DNA of 63,948 bases, taken from positions 1 through 63,948 of the IMG/VR virus record IMGVR_UViG_3300046787_000415; one strand, given 5' to 3'. Below are positions 8,132 through 16,509 of this stretch, piece after piece. Under the pieces are notes generated by a model. The model was given only the letters and a program-made list of their open reading frames with translations, was not told the origin of the DNA and ran no database searches. Every line of letters starts with the position of its first letter. Position 1 is the stretch's first letter. The stretch is from a virus. The position numbers were made by a program, and so were the translations under genes.

Positions 8132-8980
8132 ATGTCAAAGGCACAGTTCCCAATCGACGGGAAGTTAGGTAAGGACTTCAAGGTCACTTCCTACATGGGT
8201 ATGCGTATCCACCCTGTAACCAAGCAGAAGAAGCACCACAACGGAACTGACATCTGGTCTCCACATGAGCCATGTATCATCGAAGCTCCATTCGACGGTA
8301 AGGTTCTAGAAGCCAAGAAGTCAACCGCTGCAGGTGGTGGCTTCGGTAACTATGTTATCCTTCTACACAAGATCGATGGCAAGTTCTATACAACCCTTTA
8401 TGCTCACATGAAGGATGGCTCTCTTAAGGTTAAGAAGGGCGACAAAGTTACAGCAGGTCAGATGCTCGGAAAGATGGGCACCACTGGTATGTCAACTGGT
8501 AAGCACCTACACTGGGAGCTTCGTCTTGGTAAGGTTCACACCTGGGATGCAAATGGTAAGAACTACATCGAACCAATCGCATTCTTCAAGGCCCTCATTG
8601 CTAAGGAGAAAGCTATCGCTTCAGCTGCAGTTGTTGCAACTGACAACGACCCAGTAGAGGACGCACCAGAGCATGGTGAAGCACAGGCTAATGCGGTAGA
8701 GGCAGCACGTCAGGCAGCTAAGGCTCCAGTAGCAACTGCACCGACAGCAGCCCCGACTGTAGTGACTCCAGTAGTGATTTCTAATCCTGGCTACCCTGGA
8801 CACTATATTCAAAAGGGTGCAACAGGTAATTCAGTAAAATTCATTCAACAGCAGCTTAAGGTTACTGTTGATGGAACCTTCGGCGATAAAACACACGTAG
8901 CAGTCGAAGCACTGCAGAGCAAGCACGGTCTAAAGGTTGACGGTATCGTTGGCCCTAAGACTTGGGCATTCCTAGATTAA
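8132..8980 (+). CDS. Endolysin: M23 metallopeptidase with peptidoglycan-binding domain
   Basis: 282 aa. The N-terminal M23 (lysostaphin-like) peptidase carries H36-x3-D40, H92 (YAHM) and H125-x-H127 (KHLHWE), the zinc and catalytic residues of the family. An Ala/Thr/Pro-rich linker (about 165-220) leads to a C-terminal PG_binding_1 domain (about 224-282: GATGNSVKFIQQQL, VDGIVGPKTW). It should cleave cell-wall cross-bridges at lysis. No signal peptide, so it needs a holin; candidates are at 2908 and 42560. AAGGA precedes the ATG. Confidence 0.9.
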   Translation: MSKAQFPIDGKLGKDFKVTSYMGMRIHPVTKQKKHHNGTDIWSPHEPCIIEAPFDGKVLEAKKSTAAGGGFGNYVILLHKIDGKFYTTLYAHMKDGSLKVKKGDKVTAGQMLGKMGTTGMSTGKHLHWELRLGKVHTWDANGKNYIEPIAFFKALIAKEKAIASAAVVATDNDPVEDAPEHGEAQANAVEAARQAAKAPVATAPTAAPTVVTPVVISNPGYPGHYIQKGATGNSVKFIQQQLKVTVDGTFGDKTHVAVEALQSKHGLKVDGIVGPKTWAFLD

Positions 8981-8998
8981 TCCCGACAAGGTAAAGAG

Positions 8999-9031
8999 AA
9001 ACCCCCTGCTAAACACAGGGGGTTTTCCTTT
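8999..9031. terminator. Rho-independent terminator (bidirectional)
   Basis: A 10-bp stem, AAACCCCCTG / CAGGGGGTTT, with a 7-nt loop is followed on the plus strand by a T-rich tract. It lies between converging genes (endolysin and the FN3 protein) and could serve both. Confidence 0.85.
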
Positions 9032-9040
9032 TCTTGTTTA

Positions 9041-10189
9041 CTAGTTAGTAATAGTGAAGGTAGCACTGGCAACATTGCTTGGTTTAAATGTGCCATTGCC
9101 ATCTACAGATGCTTGTAGTTTACAAGTTCCTATTGTCTTCAACTCAATCTTATCTCCTACCACGTCGCAAACTAACGGGCTTAGAGATAGGACACGAGGG
9201 GTAGTGGTGAATCCTAGGGTAACCGACTTGCTGGTAGCGGTCAATTTAGCAAACCATGAGATACCGATTAACTTCCATATAGCGAGTGAATACTTACCAG
9301 AGATACTTAGAGTTGCTTTATTAGCGAACTTAGTAGGTAACTCTGGGTGAGAAACCTGAGTCGCAGATGGCACAACCACAGGGTAAGTAGCAGGGTTGGC
9401 AACAACTGAACCACATGAACCTAGGTTAGTTTCGCCAGCATTCGCATCGTAGATTGACTCGAAGCAAGTAGTACTAGCCGACCCGCCACTAATGATGGTT
9501 GGCAAGACAATTGCTTTAACAGCAGCAGAGTCGGGGTTAGTTGCTACATATGACCAGTAGTTGGCGGAGTTACAGCCAAGGGCATTACATGATGCCACGT
9601 CAATGATGTACATAGTTTCAGGAGATACAGCCAGCTCAGCGTGAGTGTCAGTATCTATGAACTCCACCTTGGTCGAGTTAATAGGGCTTCCAGTCAATCC
9701 AGACTTCCAGTAAGTAACCCTGTAGCCATAGATAGGCAGGTTGCCAGTGCCTGTAGCAGGTACCCACGCGACATTCACCTCAGTATCAGACACCGCTTCA
9801 GAGGTCACCAGAAGAGGCGCACTAGGGATTGATGCAGCACCTACAGTATTTGACACACCAGAGGTCGCTAGGGTCGTAGAACCGCTCTTAGTGGCTACAG
9901 TGAAGTTAAAGCTCCCCGTGTAACCCAACTGAGCATTGCTAAAGGTACATACATTTGTTAGCGCACCAGTGACTGTACAGGTCTTACCGCCAGTAGCGGT
10001 AACGACATAGCCAGTCACATTTGTCTTAGTGGTGGGAGTCTGCCAAGTAACCATATACCCCAGGTCAACTCGGTAGTAGGCACTGACGCCAAGAGCTTCT
10101 TGGCCAGTAGCAGCATTAGCTGCACCACCAGCAAATAGGCTTCCAGCAGCGATAAGTACAGCGGAGAGTGTTGCGATTGCCTTGTTCAT
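9041..10189 (-). CDS. Secreted fibronectin type III protein
   Basis: 382 aa. Signal peptide (about 1-26, ending ANA-AT), then two fibronectin type III-like repeats (about 30-120 and 124-222) and a Cys-containing C-terminal region (about 235-382) with Ig-like beta character. A signal peptide is unusual in a phage structural protein, so it may be exported from the infected cell or anchored at the surface. FN3 modules often mediate adhesion or carbohydrate contact. Confidence 0.65.
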   Translation of the reverse strand: MNKAIATLSAVLIAAGSLFAGGAANAATGQEALGVSAYYRVDLGYMVTWQTPTTKTNVTGYVVTATGGKTCTVTGALTNVCTFSNAQLGYTGSFNFTVATKSGSTTLATSGVSNTVGAASIPSAPLLVTSEAVSDTEVNVAWVPATGTGNLPIYGYRVTYWKSGLTGSPINSTKVEFIDTDTHAELAVSPETMYIIDVASCNALGCNSANYWSYVATNPDSAAVKAIVLPTIISGGSASTTCFESIYDANAGETNLGSCGSVVANPATYPVVVPSATQVSHPELPTKFANKATLSISGKYSLAIWKLIGISWFAKLTATSKSVTLGFTTTPRVLSLSPLVCDVVGDKIELKTIGTCKLQASVDGNGTFKPSNVASATFTITN

Positions 10190-10217
10190 TTAGTTTCCTT
10201 TCTAAAGGCTTATTTAG

Positions 10218-10246
10218 AAAGTACTACACCTAAAACTATTTGTCAA
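10218..10246 (-). promoter_or_regulatory. TTGACA-17-TACTTT promoter
   Basis: Minus strand: TTGACA (10246-10241), 17 bp, TACTTT (10223-10218), followed by a leader of about 28 nt containing AAAGGA before the ATG at 10189. Unlike the leaderless genes it retains a Shine-Dalgarno sequence. Confidence 0.7.
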
Positions 10247-10254
10247 GTACTTAG

Positions 10255-10818
10255 TTAAAATCCGAGTCTCGATATTGCCATATATTTACTTCCTGACGTT
10301 ACAGGAGTGCCATAATGCATATAGTAGCTAGGGAACATCAATATGTCACCAATAGATGGCTTAATCTCTACATCAAAATCAGTGAAGCCAACATGTCCCC
10401 CAGTATAATCTTCATTTAAGTAGACGATACAGGTATAGATGCCATTGTCAAACGTGTAGTCTTCATCTCTATGAGGCACTATATGCCCACCCAAAACATA
10501 TTTTGATACGTGTGCTAACCACATTTCGCCGACAATAGTGTCGCGTCCGTCATGTGCAGATGAATTGATTAGGGATGCATAGGTTTTTAGAACTGTATTT
10601 AGTTCCTCTAGTATAGATTTTCCAAAAGGCAAAGACCTAGTAATTTCAATATCTTGCTCGTATCTGCGAGTTATGCCATCATTGTGGTTGTCATGCTGAT
10701 TACTACGCCACTCACCCTCGTCAGCCATGTTAGTGACTAATAGGGAATCACTCAGCGCATTATGAAATAGAACTACTCTATCTGCTAGCACACTATAGTT
10801 AGGGTCTAAAGTCGTCAT
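10255..10818 (-). CDS. 2OG-Fe(II) oxygenase, prolyl-hydroxylase-like
   Basis: 187 aa from the ATG at 10818 (a longer frame reaches 10854). Metal triad H116-x-D118 (PHRDED) and H168 (YMHYG), with K178 in the 2OG-anchoring position; YLNEDYTGG and KPSIGDILMFP match the core strands of the fibre-cluster paralogues. Substrate unknown. It overlaps the upstream 99-aa gene by 20 nt. Confidence 0.85.
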   Translation of the reverse strand: MTTLDPNYSVLADRVVLFHNALSDSLLVTNMADEGEWRSNQHDNHNDGITRRYEQDIEITRSLPFGKSILEELNTVLKTYASLINSSAHDGRDTIVGEMWLAHVSKYVLGGHIVPHRDEDYTFDNGIYTCIVYLNEDYTGGHVGFTDFDVEIKPSIGDILMFPSYYMHYGTPVTSGSKYMAISRLGF

Positions 10819-11098
10819 CTTCTTCGCCACGAATGTCCCCATCCAGGGCATCATTAATCATGTCATTAAAGCTGTTGATAATGTCATCGAACGATTCATT
10901 CACACGCACAATCTGCTTGTCTCGCATGAATACTTCAATCATCTCAGCTTTATATAGTAGCTTCTGAAGGACCTTTTGGTCACGACTAGTTAAGTTTTTT
11001 AGTAGAGGATTGGCCAAAATCATCTGCTGAATGTCATACATGTGGCGCTGCTTCTGAAGCTTGCGAAGCTGCTTTTCAGTGGCTCTAATACCGCTCAT
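10799..11098 (-). CDS. Hypothetical helical protein, 99 aa
   Basis: Unrecognised. Predominantly helical and charged, with an acidic C-terminus (GEEDDDFRP). Co-directional with, and overlapping, the downstream oxygenase gene. Confidence 0.6.
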   Translation of the reverse strand: MSGIRATEKQLRKLQKQRHMYDIQQMILANPLLKNLTSRDQKVLQKLLYKAEMIEVFMRDKQIVRVNESFDDIINSFNDMINDALDGDIRGEEDDDFRP

Positions 11099-11167
11099 GT
11101 TCCTCTATCTTCTCTACTACATGGTAGCAATATTGAATGCTCTTATAACTAATTTTACCTTGGATAG

Positions 11168-11359
11168 CTAATCTTTATTCATAGCTCTACGCCAAGGAAA
11201 TACAGTTAGTCGTTCAGACTTCCAGTCGTACTTAAAATATTCATTGTCATAACTGCTATAGTTCAGAATTTCTCTTAAAACTAGCCAGTCAAGTACTTCT
11301 TCACGACCCTCTTGGCGAAATCTTTCCGCCTCTTCGCTACTCAGTTGGCCATTTGTCAT
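11168..11359 (-). CDS. Hypothetical protein, 63 aa
   Basis: Unrecognised. The N-terminal half is helical and acidic; the C-terminal half is aromatic-rich. It overlaps the end of the DUF1599-like gene by 23 nt, indicating coupled translation. Confidence 0.5.
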   Translation of the reverse strand: MTNGQLSSEEAERFRQEGREEVLDWLVLREILNYSSYDNEYFKYDWKSERLTVFPWRRAMNKD

Positions 11360-11624
11360 CGATAACCATCATTGCAATCATGCTATAGTTCGCAAGATCT
11401 AGGAAAGAATCACGCAAACTCTCATTTTCAGGAGTTGCACCACTGTCAATTAGGTGATTGATACGAGCAAGCTTGTCATGCATACGCACACGGAGGCCAT
11501 TAAGTGGTCCACCAGGAGAACGAGCAATGTTGAATGGCCCATAGTCCATCTGCTTCTTTACAAGCACTTGGTATGTCTCACCGTAATACGGCTTCGATAC
11601 TTCTTTGAATTCCTCAATGTCCAT
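11337..11624 (-). CDS. DUF1599-like (nucleotide modification associated domain 1)
   Basis: 95 aa from the ATG at 11624, which has AAAGGA at good spacing. The arrangement KKQMDYGPFNIARSPGG, then RMHDKLARINHLI and a final helical DSFLDLANYSMIAMMVI is, from memory, that of PF07659, a small phage family named for its association with modified-nucleotide loci. Biochemical function is not established. The call rests on pattern recall. Confidence 0.6.
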   Translation of the reverse strand: MDIEEFKEVSKPYYGETYQVLVKKQMDYGPFNIARSPGGPLNGLRVRMHDKLARINHLIDSGATPENESLRDSFLDLANYSMIAMMVIDDKWPTE

Positions 11625-11895
11625 GACTATCCTTTCCAAGAATCTCTTTAACTAGATCTTTTGCACTCTTCTTGTCCTCGTCAGGCAAAGCGCCATACTT
11701 ATGTAGAAGATGTAACAATATAGAAGCATACAGCACTTCATCCATGAAAGTTAGTCCAGGGACCCAATCAAACGGATCAGGAAGAAGTATCAAAGCTATA
11801 AGTAGCCAAGTAGATGCTTTAACCCACCAAGGGCATCTTTTATAGTTCTGGGTATACCTGCCCGCAACAGCCTTTACACGTTTTTTAATCGTCAA
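11614..11895 (-). CDS. Small membrane protein, DUF1232-like
   Basis: 93 aa with hydrophobic segments around LLIALILLPDPFDWVPG and MDEVLYASILLHLL, the Pro-Asp pattern seen in the YkvA/DUF1232 family of unknown function. Overlaps both neighbours in the operon. Confidence 0.5.
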   Translation of the reverse strand: MTIKKRVKAVAGRYTQNYKRCPWWVKASTWLLIALILLPDPFDWVPGLTFMDEVLYASILLHLLHKYGALPDEDKKSAKDLVKEILGKDSHGH

Positions 11896-12346
11896 GATCT
11901 ATCTCATCAATCTGCTCTCCCAGTATGACGCACTCTTCACATACATGCCACAAGACATCATCGACTAGCTGAGTTATATAATATGCACCTGCAGTTGCAG
12001 CATGCTCTTCGAAATCTTTATGTTTATCACACAAGGCGCATCTAAACATTTTGTGACCCATATTGAACTCACCATCTTTAGTAAGCTCTACCCTGAAAGT
12101 TACACCGTTATCGATGCTTCGCATTTCCATGACCATGGCAATGCCATAGCCATCTTCATACGCTTCCTCGTATAAGTCTTCTTCATCCTGAGTAGCAATG
12201 CGCATTTTTACCTGAGCGTAGCTACTTTTGTAATCTTCTACTTCAGAATGCTTAAGCCATACCCAGTCAACATAGTTACAGTTGTCGTCGGCTTCATAGT
12301 AGTCGAACTTATATAAATTCTTTACTTCGTCATTGGATGATTCCAT
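11885..12346 (-). CDS. Hypothetical protein with CxxC pairs, 153 aa
   Basis: Unrecognised acidic protein. Two CxxC knuckles (CALC and CEEC, about residues 103-140) could form a zinc ribbon. Its ATG lies 4 nt after a TAGATT box without a Shine-Dalgarno sequence. Confidence 0.55.
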   Translation of the reverse strand: MESSNDEVKNLYKFDYYEADDNCNYVDWVWLKHSEVEDYKSSYAQVKMRIATQDEEDLYEEAYEDGYGIAMVMEMRSIDNGVTFRVELTKDGEFNMGHKMFRCALCDKHKDFEEHAATAGAYYITQLVDDVLWHVCEECVILGEQIDEIDLDD

Positions 12347-12358
12347 ATATAAAATCTA

Positions 12359-12700
12359 TCAGTATTTATATAAATCTTCATCAAATTTAATGGTATATCT
12401 TGGATCATTAGGATTGGCGTCTGCCGCGAGCGCCCCTGGATATACGGTGTGTGACCTAGAAATTAAGTCAGCAGAGACTCTATAAGCTACTTCCATAGCA
12501 GCCATGTGCTCTTTCAGGGTAGGGCTATCAGTAGCTTCACCCATCAATCTACACTCGCCAGCCTTACGCATAAGGTCGCGCCAAAAGATCTCGCGAGCTC
12601 TAGTGAACCCATCTATAAATCCATCACGGAACCTATCCTCGTAGGGATCCCTAGGGTGCCCATCGTGATAGTTCACTGCCTCGTTGTTATTCTGACTCAC
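12359..12700 (-). CDS. Hypothetical protein, 113 aa
   Basis: Unrecognised. The N-terminus is polar (Asn/Asp), followed by helical stretches (DGFTRAREIFWRDLMRKAG). Overlaps the 81-aa gene upstream in the same operon. Confidence 0.55.
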   Translation of the reverse strand: MSQNNNEAVNYHDGHPRDPYEDRFRDGFIDGFTRAREIFWRDLMRKAGECRLMGEATDSPTLKEHMAAMEVAYRVSADLISRSHTVYPGALAADANPNDPRYTIKFDEDLYKY

Positions 12701-12932
12701 GTAGATCTATCTCCTTTAGAAGGTGTATCACATAGTTGATTCCGTCTTCCCAACGGAGGTCTCGGTCTGGCAGAGACTCTCTAGCCGAGATGACCTGCGA
12801 GGCTAAGACCTCGGCAAACTTTTCCCTGAAACGTAGCTCGCCCTCTTGCATGAATATCTTAACTACCAGCTCTACCGCGGTGTTATCTAGTTCTAGCTCT
12901 AGTTCCTCAGAGAACTTATCTTTATAGGCCAT
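12687..12932 (-). CDS. Hypothetical helical protein, 81 aa
   Basis: Unrecognised, acidic and helical (EELELELDN). The ATG at 12932 overlaps the stop of the upstream SGNH gene (TGATG), pointing to translational coupling; a GTG one codon earlier is an alternative start. Confidence 0.55.
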   Translation of the reverse strand: MAYKDKFSEELELELDNTAVELVVKIFMQEGELRFREKFAEVLASQVISARESLPDRDLRWEDGINYVIHLLKEIDLRESE

Positions 12933-14017
12933 CACATCCCAATCTCTAGTGCCCTAGCTGAAAGATCTTCAGCTATATGAATATGCTTGTGGACCCCGTA
13001 ATGGGACCCGTCTCTAGTAAACCTATCAGTTCCTTCATGAAAAGATAGGCCATATTTTTCTATTAGACCTTGATGACAAGGCCAGAAACAGACGCATCTC
13101 TGTGAATCTGCTAGTTCATTAGAGCATCCAAAATCTGCCATCGTATCTTCCATATGAGCTAACTTGAAGTCTGCGATACCCTCTGGATCTTTCTCTGTAC
13201 TTTCCAGGGTATACAGATGCGACTTCCAAAGAGATAGTCCATCTAACTTTACGTAATTCTCAAACTGATACTTCTCAGGTAGGCCTCTAACTAGCCAAAC
13301 TAGGCTATCAGCCCAGCTGGACCAGACTAGTTTTATGTCAGCAGCCTTGCAGAATCTCTCTAAGTCTTTTATTTTTGTAATAGAAGCCTTAACTGACTCT
13401 TCTAGAATCATCGTATTTTCTATAGGATACGGCTTTTTCAAGTAGTTAGGTGCAGGGTATCCAGCTGGACTATACGAGAGAAGCTTAAGTTTCCCGTCGT
13501 TACTTCTGTACTGGGGAATGAAGTCATTATCACTAGTTTCCGTGGTGTCATTTATCTCAGAGTTGATGACCACATCATGCCTAAGAATGTCGGGGAATAG
13601 TACAATAATTCCACGGACAGGTTTGCCAAAAGTATCTATGTATCTATATATAGAATCAATAATCCATTCGACACTAGCACCAGGCATCGACACGTTCACA
13701 TATGAGGCATCTAGCGTTTTAGATAGATGTACGGGCCATGGCCCATCATCAGGCACACCTATCCCAAACGTCTGAGAACAGCCAGCAGTTAGTACATCAT
13801 ATTTACTAGAGAAGTCAGGCCCCCGATAGTTGTAGTTATTTAGAGTGTATATATTATAACTATCATGATTGGCTTGGATATCCGAGCTTCTCCAGGATAT
13901 TGGAGTAGGCATAGGCATAATAGTTTTACCAAATATTGATTCCTTAAAATCACCAGAGAAGCTTAGCTTCCTACGATAATTTTTAGGTGGTATAACTATT
14001 ACTGGATCGTCAGTCAC
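12932..14017 (-). CDS. SGNH/GDSL hydrolase-like protein, paralogue 1
   Basis: 361 aa. Block I appears as AGCSQTFGIGV with candidate nucleophile S81 (Cys replaces the usual Asp of GDS). A PGAS turn near 112-115 could supply an oxyanion residue. The C-terminal DGSHYGVHKHIHIAE provides the Asp-x-x-His expected of block V. SGNH enzymes are esterases, lipases or O-acetyl-transfer enzymes on glycans. Six paralogues in this window share GCSxT, a YNxRGPEF-like segment and a terminal GVHxHxH motif. Substrate unknown. Confidence 0.65.
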   Translation of the reverse strand: MTDDPVIVIPPKNYRRKLSFSGDFKESIFGKTIMPMPTPISWRSSDIQANHDSYNIYTLNNYNYRGPDFSSKYDVLTAGCSQTFGIGVPDDGPWPVHLSKTLDASYVNVSMPGASVEWIIDSIYRYIDTFGKPVRGIIVLFPDILRHDVVINSEINDTTETSDNDFIPQYRSNDGKLKLLSYSPAGYPAPNYLKKPYPIENTMILEESVKASITKIKDLERFCKAADIKLVWSSWADSLVWLVRGLPEKYQFENYVKLDGLSLWKSHLYTLESTEKDPEGIADFKLAHMEDTMADFGCSNELADSQRCVCFWPCHQGLIEKYGLSFHEGTDRFTRDGSHYGVHKHIHIAEDLSARALEIGM

Positions 14018-14221
14018 TTACTTCAAGCTTCTAGTCTCTACAACAAAGTCATAGAGATATCTAATCTGCATGGTTTTATCGCAGGCATGGTCAGATAGAT
14101 CTCCACTACAAAAAGTTTTGTGGTACTTTTCTAGAACCTTACGCAAGCGAGTACGCTCTTCGTCAACACCAGCCTCGAAAGCGCGATGCTCTGGAGTTCC
14201 TTCTTCATATGTATTAGCCAT
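14018..14221 (-). CDS. Hypothetical protein, 67 aa
   Basis: Unrecognised small charged protein beginning MANTYEEGTPEHRAFEAG, between two SGNH genes and immediately upstream of paralogue 1. Probably co-transcribed with it. Confidence 0.55.
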   Translation of the reverse strand: MANTYEEGTPEHRAFEAGVDEERTRLRKVLEKYHKTFCSGDLSDHACDKTMQIRYLYDFVVETRSLK

Positions 14222-14268
14222 TTATAGCTCACCAATCATATCTGTCAATATATTACCCAAAGTCTATC

Positions 14269-15288
14269 TCATATACCCATATCCGATGCCCGATGAGCAA
14301 ACTCATCAGCAATGTGGATGTGTTTGTGGACTCCAATGTGGGACTGACCATCATTAAATTTAAACCTATCTGTGCCAGCATAGAAGGATAGGTCGTACAG
14401 TGCACTCAGCTCCGAGTGGCAGGTAAGGTCTACACCATGTTCATCTACTAGGTAGTCTTGGACAACATCTACATCATTAAAACGAGACTCCCAGGAGTGC
14501 TTACTAACATTTATGTAGTTGCTGAACTTATATTCAGTCGGTAGATTGTTGACTAGCTCAGATAGAGTCTCGCTCCATGTCCCCCATATAAGAGGTATTC
14601 CAGCTTGAGCGCAAAATATCTCTAGGTCTTTTATAGCTTTGATAGTACGTCTGATTGACTCTTCTTCAATAGTCGTATCCTCAATAGGGAACGGCTTCTT
14701 TAGGAAACTCACGGGATCTTTATGCTTTAGGTGGTATGTAACCAGTCGTACATCCTTGGCATCATCTCCATAGTACTGAGGCACATAGTCAGAGATCGAG
14801 GGGTTGGGGCAGCTATTTAGGACATTATTCACTATTTGGTCTACTCGATACATATCTGGAGCAAGGACCATAATGCCACGACTTGGCTTACCAAAAGTGT
14901 GGACATATCTATATATAGAATCAGTGATCCACTCCATACCAGCGCCAAGCATCGATAGATTCACATAAGTGCCATCTAGGGTTTCAGCTACAAATCTTGG
15001 CCAGACACCGTCATCAGGTACACCTATACCAAAAGTTTGGGAGCAACCTGCAAAAATAAAATCTACATCGCTAGTAAACTCTGGGCCTCTACAGTTGTAG
15101 GAATTTAAAGTGTACTCATTGTAAGTGTCGTACTTGGCCTGTACATCGGAAGTGCTCCAGCCATTAGGTAGTGGACTCTTCAGAAGTTTTTTAGAGAAGA
15201 TATTATCAGCCAGATTGCCAGAAAATGATGGAGCTTTCTCATGCCCACTTGTGTGGTACGTACGACCAGGAATCTGAACTTCACTCAT
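14269..15288 (-). CDS. SGNH/GDSL hydrolase-like protein, paralogue 2
   Basis: 339 aa from the ATG at 15288, which has a strong GGAGGAG site and overlaps the preceding stop (ATGA). AGCSQTFGIGVPDDG and GQSHIGVHKHIHIA are nearly identical to paralogue 1, indicating recent duplication with a 67-aa gene in between. Likely esterase/acyl-hydrolase fold; substrate unknown. Confidence 0.65.
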   Translation of the reverse strand: MSEVQIPGRTYHTSGHEKAPSFSGNLADNIFSKKLLKSPLPNGWSTSDVQAKYDTYNEYTLNSYNCRGPEFTSDVDFIFAGCSQTFGIGVPDDGVWPRFVAETLDGTYVNLSMLGAGMEWITDSIYRYVHTFGKPSRGIMVLAPDMYRVDQIVNNVLNSCPNPSISDYVPQYYGDDAKDVRLVTYHLKHKDPVSFLKKPFPIEDTTIEEESIRRTIKAIKDLEIFCAQAGIPLIWGTWSETLSELVNNLPTEYKFSNYINVSKHSWESRFNDVDVVQDYLVDEHGVDLTCHSELSALYDLSFYAGTDRFKFNDGQSHIGVHKHIHIADEFAHRASDMGI

Positions 15289-15557
15289 CGTGGATCTCCT
15301 CCGCAGCACCCATCGCACCCATGGATTGTATTTAGAACGATATCATCTGGGTCTGGATGCCCGATACCATGAGGGCACATACGCTCCATAAACTTACGGT
15401 CCTGACGCCACCTCTGAGGAAATTCAACCATAGAGTGAGGAGAAGGGTTGTGAATAGTGCAGTAATCATTTCTACACTGGTTAGGTCGATGGACATTTAC
15501 AATCAATTGATTATAATCATCTACCCAGGATGTCTCACTAACCTTCTCAACACTCAT
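15285..15557 (-). CDS. Cys-rich hypothetical protein, 90 aa
   Basis: Unrecognised. Multiple Cys and His residues (CRNDYC, CPHG, CDGCC) suggest metal binding. Four-base overlap (ATGA) with the following SGNH gene. Confidence 0.6.
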   Translation of the reverse strand: MSVEKVSETSWVDDYNQLIVNVHRPNQCRNDYCTIHNPSPHSMVEFPQRWRQDRKFMERMCPHGIGHPDPDDIVLNTIHGCDGCCGGDPR

Positions 15558-15567
15558 GGTGGGTTCC

Positions 15568-15846
15568 TTAGATTACGTGTAGCTCGCCAGTCGTCCAAGC
15601 AAGCTCTTCGTAGCCACCACGAGGGGCAACCTTGAACTGCGCACCGTCTGGAATCTCTACGATAGTTAGAGTAGATCCGCCATCTCCGCGATTGTCTCCT
15701 GCTTCGAAAGAAGCAATTAGACGTGGATCGGTTCGACTTACATCAGAAACCTGCATGTTTGGATTAGTCTTTAGCTCAGGGAAAAGCTCCTTCTGAGCCT
15801 CTGACAAAGTAAATCCATGAGGACAACGGTTTATTAGTACCTTCAT
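15568..15846 (-). CDS. Hypothetical protein, 92 aa
   Basis: Unrecognised. Begins MKVLINRCPHGF and is preceded by AAGGAGATAT. The central Gly/Asp-rich segment (GDNRGDGGST) may be a flexible loop. Confidence 0.6.
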   Translation of the reverse strand: MKVLINRCPHGFTLSEAQKELFPELKTNPNMQVSDVSRTDPRLIASFEAGDNRGDGGSTLTIVEIPDGAQFKVAPRGGYEELAWTTGELHVI

Positions 15847-15868
15847 AATATCTCCTTCTTAGACTGGA

Positions 15869-16006
15869 TTAGTCTATCACGGCATCTAGAAAATAGAGTT
15901 CAGGTCCAAACTGCTCATTCAAAATATTTAGCTGATGCTCCAGCGAATCTATGCTAGAGCTCACCCACAGAGATGAGCCAGTGGCTTTAACGTATATTGC
16001 CCACAT
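15869..16006 (-). CDS. Small hypothetical protein, 45 aa
   Basis: Read from the bases: ATG at 16006, six bases after the stop of the CDGSH gene, running to TAA at 15869. Begins MWAIYVKATG and is acidic at the end. A weak GAGAAG could serve as ribosome-binding site. It fills an otherwise empty gap in a tightly packed operon. Confidence 0.5.
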   Translation of the reverse strand: MWAIYVKATGSSLWVSSSIDSLEHQLNILNEQFGPELYFLDAVID

Positions 16007-16012
16007 AAGCGG

Positions 16013-16204
16013 CTAGACTTCTCGCATTTTATGCTTATGAGCCCCGTCACAGATTGGCTTTTCTTTAGTCAATCCACATCCACAGAGTTTAATATTAGTG
16101 ACCGTCTCGAGGACATTACCTTCAATGTCCACTAAATCGACAGTCCCCGCGATCTTGATAGACCCAGACTTAGGGTTGATGAATACCTTTACGTTATCTG
16201 ACAT
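16013..16204 (-). CDS. CDGSH iron-sulfur domain protein
   Basis: 63 aa from the ATG at 16204 (TAATG overlap with the previous gene). The cluster ligands read C41-x-C43...C52-D-G-A-H56, the zf-CDGSH pattern that binds a redox-active 2Fe-2S cluster through three Cys and one His. It might supply electrons or iron-sulfur chemistry to phage enzymes; speculative. Confidence 0.8.
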   Translation of the reverse strand: MSDNVKVFINPKSGSIKIAGTVDLVDIEGNVLETVTNIKLCGCGLTKEKPICDGAHKHKMREV

Positions 16205-16500
16205 TAGAACGCCTCGCATTCAGGACAGCCGACGTTTTCTTCATAGACACGCACGCCTTTAAGGATGCGAGCAGCCATCTCCATACCACGTGCATGCTGC
16301 GCAAATTGGTCGTGGTCTCGAACTAGCTCCGCAACTTCAGAAAACTCGCGTAATTGTCTCGCTTTACGCTCTAGCTCAGCAATCATGTTGGCACGTTCTA
16401 AACTTGCACCTTTAATTTGGTGCTCCATAGTTAGTTCGTCATACTCATCTAGAGTCAGCTCGCGAGCTACATCTTTTTTAGTAGGTGGCTTCTTTCTCAT
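16204..16500 (-). CDS. Hypothetical coiled-coil protein, 98 aa
   Basis: Unrecognised. Long charged helices (ERANMIAELERKARQLREF) and a C-terminal CPEC. Translationally coupled to the CDGSH gene. Confidence 0.55.
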   Translation of the reverse strand: MRKKPPTKKDVARELTLDEYDELTMEHQIKGASLERANMIAELERKARQLREFSEVAELVRDHDQFAQHARGMEMAARILKGVRVYEENVGCPECEAF

Positions 16501-16509
16501 TTGAATCTC

